A DNA stretch of 64,000 bases from Palsa-892 sp035555855 (lineage in GTDB: Bacteria; Pseudomonadota; Alphaproteobacteria; Rhizobiales; Xanthobacteraceae), in NCBI GenBank assembly GCA_035555855.1, contig DATMGD010000002.1:1-64000 (forward strand), written 5' to 3'. The notes below the pieces were generated by a model, which saw only the letters and a program-made list of their open reading frames with translations, ran no database searches and was not told the origin of the DNA. Shown in pieces: positions 24,853 to 31,963 of this stretch. The translations under genes were made by a program, and so were the position numbers. Each line of letters opens with the position of its first letter. Position 1 is the stretch's first letter.

Positions 24853-26295
24853 TCAGAGCTTCCGCGGTTTGTAATTCACAATATCGTCAGACTTGACCCA
24901 GCCGGGCGAGCCGACGGGGAAGGCTTTTTGTGCGCGCAGCGCGAGTTGGCGCGCGGTTCGGATGTCGCCGCTGTTGAACGCGTCCTGCGCGGAGGCAAGC
25001 GCGGCATTGGGCTGGTCGCCCTTGCGCGCGTAAGCGATCGCAAGCTGGCGATAGCCGAGCGAGGCGGTCGGCTCGCGATCGACCGCAATGTGCAATTCGC
25101 GAATCGCCTCGTCGGTCAGCGACTTGTCGTTGGTCTGCACCATCGCTTGTCCGAGCAGAATGCGAATGAGCGGTGAGCCCTTGGAAAGTTCGACCGCTTT
25201 GCGGAGCGCCGGGATTGCTTCGCGCGCTTTGCCGGCTTCCAGCAGCGCCTGTCCCCACAACTCGTAAAGATAGGGATTGCGCGGCTGCACCTGCAAAAGT
25301 CCGTCGATCTGTGTCAGCGCGCTGCGCAAATCGCCGAAGCGGTAGGTCGCAATCGCCCGCGCGTAACGGGCAGGCAGCGAGGTGTCGGTCGACGGATAGC
25401 GCCGCATCGTCGTCCCGGCCGGATCGCTGAAGGCAAAGAGCTTCGCGCGCATCATGTCGTGGCGAAGCTGCAGCTCTGGCGGATCCTTCTTGTTGAAGTA
25501 AGGACTCTGCTGCGCGAGGTGCTCGAGGTTCATGATGCGCTCGCGCGGCATCGGATGGCTTTGCAGATAGGGATCGATCTGATCCTGAATGAACATCGTG
25601 TCGTTGGCGAAACGCTGGAACGTCTCGACCATGCCGCGCGGCGACTGGCCGGTGGCTTCGAGAAACTTCACGCCGGCGCGGTCCGCCGACTCTTCCTGTG
25701 TGCGCACATAAGAAAGCAGCGTGCGTTGAATCATGCTCTGCGGCGCCATCAATACGCCCGGCGCCGCCTGGCCCATATTGCTGTTGCCGCGTGCGCCGGC
25801 GACCATCGCCGCGCCGCCTGCGAGCATCGCCAGGATCGCCATCGTCTGCATGTTGGCAATCTGCTCGCGCCGACGCGCAAGATGCCCGCCGGCGATGTGG
25901 CCGGTTTCGTGGGCGAGCACGCCGATGATCTGGTTCGGCGTCTTGGAGTCGGTGAGCGCGCCGAGATTGACGAAGATGCGGCGGCCGTCGGCGACGAAGG
26001 CGTTGAACTGCCGGTCGTTGATGATGACGACCTCGATCTTCTGGTTCTGCAATCCTGCCGCCTTCAGGATCGGCCGGGTATAGTCGCGCAGTAGTTCTTC
26101 CGTCTCGGCGTCGCGGATGATCGGCAGCGAGGCGCCGCTGCCGTTGCCGCCCGATTGCGCGACGGCCTGGCTCGCGCCCAGAAAATCGCCGAGCACGAGC
26201 GCGGTGCTCATCGTGAGCGCGGCGAACCCGCGCGCAATCCGCCGCGTAGCCCGCCACGGTGACGGGAGAGGGCTGGCTGGACGGGCGCTTGTCAT
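24853..26295 (-). CDS. Periplasmic M48 metalloprotease with TPR repeats (BepA-like)
   Basis: 480 residues from ATG 26295. A signal region ends near AVAQ-S. The peptidase domain has the zinc motif HETGH (129-133) in GVLAHETGHIAGGHLARR, a third ligand in QEESADRAGVKFLEA, and an SHPMPRERI stretch. The C-terminal 200 residues are helical TPR repeats (SLPARYARAIATYRFGDLR; NPYLYELWGQALLEAGKAR). This is the BepA/YfgC organisation that controls outer-membrane protein assembly and degrades misfolded ones. Pairing with a DsbA-like protein fits periplasmic quality control, since BepA substrates such as LptD need correct disulfides. Confidence 0.92.
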   Translation of the reverse strand: MTSARPASPLPSPWRATRRIARGFAALTMSTALVLGDFLGASQAVAQSGGNGSGASLPIIRDAETEELLRDYTRPILKAAGLQNQKIEVVIINDRQFNAFVADGRRIFVNLGALTDSKTPNQIIGVLAHETGHIAGGHLARRREQIANMQTMAILAMLAGGAAMVAGARGNSNMGQAAPGVLMAPQSMIQRTLLSYVRTQEESADRAGVKFLEATGQSPRGMVETFQRFANDTMFIQDQIDPYLQSHPMPRERIMNLEHLAQQSPYFNKKDPPELQLRHDMMRAKLFAFSDPAGTTMRRYPSTDTSLPARYARAIATYRFGDLRSALTQIDGLLQVQPRNPYLYELWGQALLEAGKAREAIPALRKAVELSKGSPLIRILLGQAMVQTNDKSLTDEAIRELHIAVDREPTASLGYRQLAIAYARKGDQPNAALASAQDAFNSGDIRTARQLALRAQKAFPVGSPGWVKSDDIVNYKPRKL

Positions 26296-26474
26296 GCGAT
26301 TGTAGGAACCGGGTTCAATGGGTCGGCGGCAAGCTACGGGCGCGGGCATGACGGGTCAACGCGCCAAGCCCGGCGCTTTTGGGTTGAATGGCTTGAAAAA
26401 GCGCGCGAATGCGGCGGTAGCGGGGCATGCGCCAGTAGCTATCCGATAAGTTAAAGAGCAAGGAAGAGGAATCG

Positions 26475-27656
26475 ATGAAACCCGCCGAACTTGCCGCCCG
26501 CCGTCTGCTCAAACCCTCCACCCGGAGCGGCGTTCCGGCCTTCATCGTCATGGACGTCATGGCTGCGGCGACGCGAATCGAGGAGGGCGGCGCGCACGTC
26601 ATCCATATGGAAGTCGGCCAGCCTGAATCACCGGCGCCGAAGACGGCGCGGCTTGCAGCGCAAAGCGCGCTGGAGGCGGGCCGCATCGGCTACACCGAGG
26701 CGCTCGGCATTTCGTCGCTGCGCGGGCGCATCGCAAGGCACTATAAAGAAAGCTACGGCGCCGAGATCGATCCCGATCGCATCGTGATCACGACCGGCTC
26801 GTCCGGCGGTTTCATTCTGGCGTTTCTCGCTTTGCTCGATCCGGGCGCGCGGGTCGCCATCGCCGAACCGGGCTATCCGCCGTACCGGCACATCCTTACC
26901 GCGCTCGGCTGCGAGCCGGTAGGGATCCCGATTTCGGAAGAGACGCGCTGGGCGCTCACGATGGACGCGGTAATGGCGGAGCACCGCAAGAAGCCGCTCG
27001 ATGCCGTGCTGGTCGCAAGCCCCGCCAATCCGACGGGCACGATGCTGGACGTTGCGCATCTTAAGTCGCTGACCGATGCCTGCACCGATGCCGGCATCAA
27101 GTTCATCTCCGACGAAATTTATCACGGCCTCGATTATGCGTTTCCCGCCGAGACGGCGGCGAAGCTTTCGAGCGACGCGCTCGTCGTCAATTCGTTCTCG
27201 AAATATTTCTGCATGACCGGCTGGCGTGTCGGCTGGCTTGTCGTGCCGGAGCCGCTGGTACGCCCGATCGAGCGGTTGCAGCAAAATCTCGCGATCTCCG
27301 TTCCGACGCTTTCGCAAATTGCCGCTGAAGCGGCGTTCGATGGCCGGGCCGAGATGGAAGCGGTGAAGCGCGGCTATGAAGAAAACCGCCGCATCCTGAT
27401 CGAAGGCTTGCCGAAAGCCGGCCTCGACAAGTTTCTGCCCGCCGACGGCGCGTTTTATCTTTATGCCGACGTCTCGAAATTTACGCGCGACAGTCTCGCC
27501 TTCGCAAAACAAATGCTCGAGGAAACGCACGTCGCCGCGACCCCCGGCGTCGATTTCGATCCGGTGCGCGGCAAAGAATTCATCCGTTTCAGCTATGCGG
27601 GATCGAGCGCCGAGATGATCGAAGCGGTCGCGCGCATCGGCCGCTGGCTGAAATGA
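26475..27656 (+). CDS. PLP-dependent class I/II aminotransferase
   Basis: 393 residues, fold type I. Substrate-arm and cofactor motifs: MEVGQPESPAP, GYTEALGISSLRGRI, TTGSSGGFILAF, ASPANPTGTM, ISDEIYHGLDY and the Schiff-base Lys243 in NSFSKYFCMTGWRVGW; Arg in EFIRFSYAGS binds the substrate carboxylate. The sub-class cannot be fixed; aspartate or aromatic specificity are the usual annotations. AGGAAGAGGA precedes the ATG. The stop overlaps the DUF1275 start (ATGA). Confidence 0.94.
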   Translation: MKPAELAARRLLKPSTRSGVPAFIVMDVMAAATRIEEGGAHVIHMEVGQPESPAPKTARLAAQSALEAGRIGYTEALGISSLRGRIARHYKESYGAEIDPDRIVITTGSSGGFILAFLALLDPGARVAIAEPGYPPYRHILTALGCEPVGIPISEETRWALTMDAVMAEHRKKPLDAVLVASPANPTGTMLDVAHLKSLTDACTDAGIKFISDEIYHGLDYAFPAETAAKLSSDALVVNSFSKYFCMTGWRVGWLVVPEPLVRPIERLQQNLAISVPTLSQIAAEAAFDGRAEMEAVKRGYEENRRILIEGLPKAGLDKFLPADGAFYLYADVSKFTRDSLAFAKQMLEETHVAATPGVDFDPVRGKEFIRFSYAGSSAEMIEAVARIGRWLK

Positions 27657-28459
27657 AGACGGCGAAAAAACTTCCGAAGCAAAGTGCCAGGCTGGGCGCA
27701 AAGCGGCGCCGCTTTCGCGACAGCGCGCCGGTGCCCGAACGGATTCCGGCTTTCGTGCCGCCGCTTCTGAGTTTCGTCGCCGGTTTTGTCGATGTCGTCA
27801 CGTTCGTCGCGCTGTTCGGCCTTTACGTCGCGCAGGTGACCGGCAGCTTCGTCACCGTCGGCGCGCAAATCGTCGGCTATGGCGGGAGCACGCTGATCTT
27901 CACGCTCGCCATTCCGATCTTTTTGTTCGCGGCGATGCTGAGCGTGCTGTTCTGTCACTGGCTGATCCTCCACCGGCGCTCGCCGCTCGGCTGGTCGCTC
28001 ATCATCGAGGCGCTGCTCTTGATCGCGCTCTATGTCTGCATGCTGATGAGCCCGCTCAGCGATCCGCGCGCAGCGCTGACGCTCGCGGCAGGAGCCGTCG
28101 CGCTCGCCGCGATGGGCGTGCAGAGCGCGTTCGTGCGGCTCCTGATGCGCGGCGCTGCCTCCACCAACGTCATGACGACGAATACTTCGCTGCTCGGCAT
28201 CAGCGCCGCCGAAACGCTGATCGCCTGGAAAGAGACACGCGAATTTCCGAAGAGCCGCAAGGCGGCCAATCGTTTCCGCAAGGTCTCGGGAGGTTTTCGC
28301 GCACTCTCGCAGGTCATGCTCGGATTTCTCGGCGGCGCGGCAATTGGCATCGCCGTCTATCAGGAGGCGGGCGTCAATGCGCTGCTCGCGCCGATCGGCG
28401 TGCTGATCGCACTCGCGATCTGGGCCTTCGATCGCGAGTTAAACAGCCCAAAAACTTGA
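27653..28459 (+). CDS. DUF1275 (YoaK-type) membrane protein
   Basis: 268 residues with a basic N-terminal tail and about six membrane spans. The family core is LLSFVAGFVDVVTFVALFGLYVAQVTGSFV, split here by spans, with NVMTTNTSLLGISA later. The biochemical role is unknown. It overlaps the aminotransferase gene by four bases, so it is translated with it; export or import of that enzyme's product is possible but unsupported. Confidence 0.85.
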   Translation: MKTAKKLPKQSARLGAKRRRFRDSAPVPERIPAFVPPLLSFVAGFVDVVTFVALFGLYVAQVTGSFVTVGAQIVGYGGSTLIFTLAIPIFLFAAMLSVLFCHWLILHRRSPLGWSLIIEALLLIALYVCMLMSPLSDPRAALTLAAGAVALAAMGVQSAFVRLLMRGAASTNVMTTNTSLLGISAAETLIAWKETREFPKSRKAANRFRKVSGGFRALSQVMLGFLGGAAIGIAVYQEAGVNALLAPIGVLIALAIWAFDRELNSPKT

Positions 28460-28483
28460 CTTTGCGCGTTGGCGGCCTATGTC
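28456..28483 (+). promoter_or_regulatory. Promoter of the speD leader
   Basis: TTGACT (28456-28461) and TATGTC (28478-28483) are 16 bases apart, a good alphaproteobacterial housekeeping match overlapping the DUF1275 stop. Transcription would begin about 28488-28491, only a few bases before the first tiny ORF, leaving about 315 bases before speD. Confidence 0.55.
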
Positions 28484-28484
28484 T

Positions 28485-28721
28485 GAACGATCATGAAAAC
28501 GCGGCCGCTCAAAATTTTTCTCATCGTTCGCGCCGGACGCCTGCAAACGGGCCACTAGCCCGGGCTCGCTGCTTGTTTCAGCGGGTGCCGGGATTGTCGC
28601 GGCAATGATCCGCCGCCTCCTGTAACAAAATCAACAAAAACCGCCGTGCTGCACCAGGCCGTATTCCGGCCGGCGCACGCATTTCAGCAACAGTCAGAGC
28701 CGAATGCGGCGAGGAGACATC
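28485..28721 (+). promoter_or_regulatory. Structured 5' leader of speD
   Basis: The leader holds GAACGAT (28485-28491) complementary to ATCGTTC (28523-28529), a CCCGG...CGCTG / CAGCG...CCGGG two-part hairpin (about 28559-28593), a small ATTG/CAAT hairpin, and a CCGCCGCCTCCTG stretch whose CTCCT could mask the GAGGAG ribosome site at 28711. The first ORF sits inside the first stem. The layout recalls leaders in front of polyamine genes in alphaproteobacteria (the speF motif), but I cannot confirm membership. Confidence 0.5.
28493..28558 (+). CDS. Candidate leader peptide 1 upstream of speD
   Basis: 21 codons beginning ATG AAA ACG CGG, stop TAG; the peptide starts MKTRPLKIF and ends RLQTGH. 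It has five basic residues and begins almost at the predicted transcript start, so would be leaderless or nearly so. Its stop abuts the CCCGG hairpin. Attenuation by ribosome stalling in response to polyamines or a precursor is a hypothesis; no ribosome profiling is available here. Confidence 0.35.
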   Translation: MKTRPLKIFLIVRAGRLQTGH

Positions 28722-28811
28722 ATGTTGTTCAATCTCAAACAATTTTCTCACCCGGACATGACGCTCGCCGTAGTGCCTCTCGCGCGCAAGCAGGTGACCG
28801 GAATTGGCTGA
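28722..28811 (+). CDS. Candidate mini-ORF translationally coupled to speD
   Basis: 29 codons starting MLFNLKQFSH and ending QVTGIG, with a strong GAGGAG site ahead (28711-28716). Its stop (TGA at 28809) overlaps the speD start region: TTG at 28804 lies inside its last codons (ATT GGC TGA). A ribosome leaving this ORF would be placed at the speD start, so it probably sets speD translation. It is not the missing N-terminus of SpeD, because SpeD is complete without it. Confidence 0.55.
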   Translation: MLFNLKQFSHPDMTLAVVPLARKQVTGIG

Positions 28812-29217
28812 GCTTGCGCGGCTCAGAGCCGATACCGTCGCGGCGGCCGATCATTTTGTCGAGCGCGATGGCGTGCGCTTTGCCGGCACGCATCTGATTG
28901 TCGATTTGTGGAAGGCGCAACGCCTCGACGATCTTGCCGGTGTCGAGCGCATGTTGCGCGAGGCGACACGCGTCTGCGGCGCAACGCTGCTCAATCTCGA
29001 TCTGCATCGCTTCACGCCGAACGGCGGCATCTCGGGCGTCGCGGTGCTCGCCGAAAGCCATATCTCGATCCACACCTGGCCGGAGCGCGGCTATGCGGCG
29101 ATCGACATCTTCATGTGCGGCGAAGCGAAGCCGCATCGCGCGATCGAGGTCATTCGCAAGGTCTTTTCGCCGGCAACGCTCACCGTCGTCGAGCACAAAC
29201 GAGGAATGCTGCTGTGA
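28804..29217 (+). CDS. speD: S-adenosylmethionine decarboxylase proenzyme (SpeD, prokaryotic class)
   Basis: 137 residues from TTG 28804. The proenzyme self-cleaves to form a pyruvoyl group, expected at Ser85 in VLAES-HISIHTWPERG, and makes decarboxylated SAM, the aminopropyl donor for spermidine. Other family marks: GTHLIVDLW, LLNLDLHRFTPNGGISG and IDIFMCGE. No ATG fits the N-terminus. The start overlaps a 29-codon ORF and the stop overlaps the speE start (GTGA), so the three are translationally linked. Confidence 0.92.
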   Translation: MAELARLRADTVAAADHFVERDGVRFAGTHLIVDLWKAQRLDDLAGVERMLREATRVCGATLLNLDLHRFTPNGGISGVAVLAESHISIHTWPERGYAAIDIFMCGEAKPHRAIEVIRKVFSPATLTVVEHKRGMLL

Positions 29218-30068
29218 ACTGGTTCCAAGAACGGCAATACGAAGATTTTTCGCAGACGTTGATGGTCGAGCGCGAGCTTTATGCCGGCTCGACGGCATTT
29301 CAGGAAGCGCGGGTCTTCGAGAACCCGACCTTCGGGCGCGTCTTCGCGCTCGACGGCATCGTGCAACTTACGACGCGCGACAGCCACATCTATCACGAGA
29401 TGATCGTACATGCGCCGCTGTTCGCTCACGGCGCGGCAAGGCGCGTGCTGGTCATCGGCGGCGGTGATGGCGGTGTGCTGCATGAAGTGCTGAAGCACAA
29501 GACGGTCGAACATGTCAGCGTCGTCGAACTCGACGCTGAAGTGGTCGAGCTCTCGCGGCGGTTCTTTCCCGATGTCTCCGGTCTTGCCTTCGACGATCCG
29601 CGCTGCCGGCTCGTGTTCGGCGACGGCGCGAAGTTCGTCGCGACCGCCGAGCCCGCGCAATTCGACATCATCATCGTCGACTCGACCGACCCGATCGGAC
29701 CGGGCGAAGTGCTCTACAGCGACGCGTTCTACACGCATTGCCGCAGGCTGCTGCGGCCCGGCGGCAGCATTACGCTGCAGGCGGGGGCGGCATTCTTTCA
29801 AGCCGAACGGCTGAAGGCGCTGCAAATGCGGCTCGCGGGCATCTTTGGCGCGGCGCGAAGCTATCTCGCACCGGTGCCGACCTACGCCGCCGGTATGCTG
29901 GCGCTTGTGACGGCCGCCGCGAACGACGCGCAGCTCTTACCGCCGCTCTCGCTCTTTGAGCGGCGCTTCGAGGAAGCGGGGTTGCAGACGCGCTTTTATT
30001 CGCCCGCCGTACATCACGCGGCGGCGACAATGGCGGCGGCAATGCCCGGAACTAAGCCTGCGGAATAG
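29214..30068 (+). CDS. speE: Spermidine synthase
   Basis: 284 residues from GTG 29214, overlapping the speD stop. It moves the aminopropyl group from decarboxylated SAM to putrescine. Signatures: N-terminal sheet with GRVFALDGIVQLTTRD, YHEMIVHAPLFAHG, methyltransferase-like motif VLVIGGGDGGVLHEVLKH, catalytic Asp in IIIVDSTDPIGPGE and VSVVELDAEVVELS. An ATG-only gene call would miss the start. The last 17 bases overlap the convergent kinase gene. Confidence 0.95.
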   Translation: MNWFQERQYEDFSQTLMVERELYAGSTAFQEARVFENPTFGRVFALDGIVQLTTRDSHIYHEMIVHAPLFAHGAARRVLVIGGGDGGVLHEVLKHKTVEHVSVVELDAEVVELSRRFFPDVSGLAFDDPRCRLVFGDGAKFVATAEPAQFDIIIVDSTDPIGPGEVLYSDAFYTHCRRLLRPGGSITLQAGAAFFQAERLKALQMRLAGIFGAARSYLAPVPTYAAGMLALVTAAANDAQLLPPLSLFERRFEEAGLQTRFYSPAVHHAAATMAAAMPGTKPAE

Positions 30069-31836
30069 GGCGGCCGTTCAGCATCTGCCCTGCGGCGGCG
30101 ACGAGTTGTTCGCGCGTATAGGGTTTGCCGATGATGCCGGTGTCGCGGAAGGCTGCGGGCAGCGAGTCGCGCCCGTAGCCGGTCAGGAAGACGAACGGAA
30201 TGCCGCGCGCGACAAGCGCATTCGCGAGTTCATCCACCGGCTCGCCCGCGAGATTGGCATCGACCAATGCGCCGTCGAAGCTTTCGCTCTCGATCAGTTG
30301 CCGCGCGCGCTTCACGTTGTTGGCGGGCCCGACGACGATCGATCCGGACTCCGCAAGACAGGTCTCGATATCCATCGACACCAGCGGCTCGTCCTCGATC
30401 ACCAGAATGCGTTTGCCTTTGAGGTTGAGCGGTTCGGCGCGTTGGGGGGTTGGTATGTCGGGTTCGCCGATCGGCAGCGGCAGTGAAATTTGCACATCGG
30501 TCGGTAGCGGCAACCGGATGTCGCAGCTTAGCCCTTCGGCGTCGTAGCGAATCTCGGCTTGACCGCCATGCGCCTTGAGACCTTTCTCGATCAAGGTCGT
30601 GCCGAAACCTTGCCGAAGGGGAGCGTGCACAAGTGGCCCGCCGCGCTCGACCCAATTGAGCACGAGATCCGCGTTCTGATCGAGCGACCACTGCAACGAA
30701 AGCCGGCCGCTCGGGACCGATAGGGCGCCGTATTTGCGCGCGTTAGTACCGAGTTCATGCAGGATCATCGAGAAACTCATCGCCCTCTGCGGCTCGAGTG
30801 TCACTGAATCGCCCGATACTGAGATACGACTGTCTTCCTCGTCATCCATCAAAAGCTGGTCACGCACGAGATCGCGAATGTCGGTGCCTTGCCATGAGTC
30901 TCGGGTAAATAAAGTGTGGGCGCGGGCGATGGCCTGCACGCGGCCGGTGAAGCTCTTGGCGAACTCGTCCGGCGAGGCGGCGCGCCGCAGCGTTTGCGTC
31001 GCGATCGACTGAACGATCGCCAGCATGTTTTTAACGCGATGGTTCAATTCGCCCAGCAACAGACGCTGCATCTCTTCGGCGCGTTTCTTTTCGGTGATGT
31101 CGCGCGCGACTTTCGAAGCCCCGATGATCTTGCCGTGCTTATCGTGCAACGGAGAAACGGTAAGCGAGACATCGACGCGGCGGCCGTCTTTGGCGACACG
31201 CACCGTCTCGTAGTGGTCGATATGCTCGCCGCGGCCGATGCGCGCGAGGATTTGCTTTTCCTCGTCCTGCATCTCGGGCGGGACGATGATGTTGATCGGC
31301 AGCCCGAGCAGCTCATTTTCTTCGTAGCCAAAGATGCGCGTCGCGCCCTTGTTCCAGGACGTGATGTGGCCGGTCAGCGTCTTGGTGACAATCGCGTCGT
31401 CGGACGAGGCGACAATCGCCGCAAGCCGCGCCTGTGCAGCGGCGCCTTTGTAGCTGTCCGTAACATCGGTGAGGAGATTGATGCAGCCGATCAGCCGTCC
31501 ACGGCCGTTGCGCAGCGGGTAGGGGAAGGCGAGCGTATGAATGCGCGTCCCGTCCGGGCGCTCGGTGATGCATTCGTGCCGCGTGGCTTCGCCGGTCTTG
31601 AGCGTCTGGGCCACCGGCCCGTCGGTCAAGGAGATCGGCTCGCCGTAAACCGAATAGAAGCGGTGTGCACCGCTCCAGCGCGCCACGCCAAGCTCCGGTT
31701 TGACGCCCCAAAACTCGGCCGCAGCATCGTTATAAAATGTGAGAAAGCCTTCGGCATCGGTCGTATAAACGGCGACCGGCAAAAGCGTCAGAAGCTTGGT
31801 ATCGATCGCCAACGGATAGCCCCTTCCAGCATTCAT
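30052..31836 (-). CDS. PAS-PAS HWE-family histidine kinase with C-terminal receiver
   Basis: 594 residues, no membrane spans, so cytoplasmic. PAS domains at about 12-130 (VAVYTTDAEGFLTFYNDAA) and 135-255 (IVASSDDAIVTKTLTGHITS). The kinase core is HWE type: phospho-acceptor His in GELNHRVKNMLAIVQSIA (about 265) and the ATPase HELGTNARKYGALS. A C-terminal receiver (about 475-590) has LVIEDEPLVS and ALVDANLAGE, a receiver Asp in that second stretch. HWE kinases are typical of alphaproteobacteria and feed general-stress or light signalling. A strong terminator belongs to rne just downstream. Confidence 0.9.
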   Translation of the reverse strand: MNAGRGYPLAIDTKLLTLLPVAVYTTDAEGFLTFYNDAAAEFWGVKPELGVARWSGAHRFYSVYGEPISLTDGPVAQTLKTGEATRHECITERPDGTRIHTLAFPYPLRNGRGRLIGCINLLTDVTDSYKGAAAQARLAAIVASSDDAIVTKTLTGHITSWNKGATRIFGYEENELLGLPINIIVPPEMQDEEKQILARIGRGEHIDHYETVRVAKDGRRVDVSLTVSPLHDKHGKIIGASKVARDITEKKRAEEMQRLLLGELNHRVKNMLAIVQSIATQTLRRAASPDEFAKSFTGRVQAIARAHTLFTRDSWQGTDIRDLVRDQLLMDDEEDSRISVSGDSVTLEPQRAMSFSMILHELGTNARKYGALSVPSGRLSLQWSLDQNADLVLNWVERGGPLVHAPLRQGFGTTLIEKGLKAHGGQAEIRYDAEGLSCDIRLPLPTDVQISLPLPIGEPDIPTPQRAEPLNLKGKRILVIEDEPLVSMDIETCLAESGSIVVGPANNVKRARQLIESESFDGALVDANLAGEPVDELANALVARGIPFVFLTGYGRDSLPAAFRDTGIIGKPYTREQLVAAAGQMLNGRPIPQA

Positions 31837-31919
31837 AACTACCGTGCTTCCGAAAAAGTTCCAACGAGAGCGGGACGGTAGCGGTTTGCTTGCAGGCGCG
31901 TCGGTCCTTTACCCGACAC

Positions 31920-31951
31920 AAAAAAGGCCCCACTGTCGCGGGGCCTTTTCT
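31920..31951 (-). terminator. Terminator after rne
   Basis: AAAAAGGCCCC (31921-31931) pairs with GGGGCCTTTTC (31940-31950), eight-base loop. On the minus strand it is followed by six T. It lies 13 bases past the rne stop. Confidence 0.85.
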
Positions 31952-31963
31952 ATATTTGCGGGC

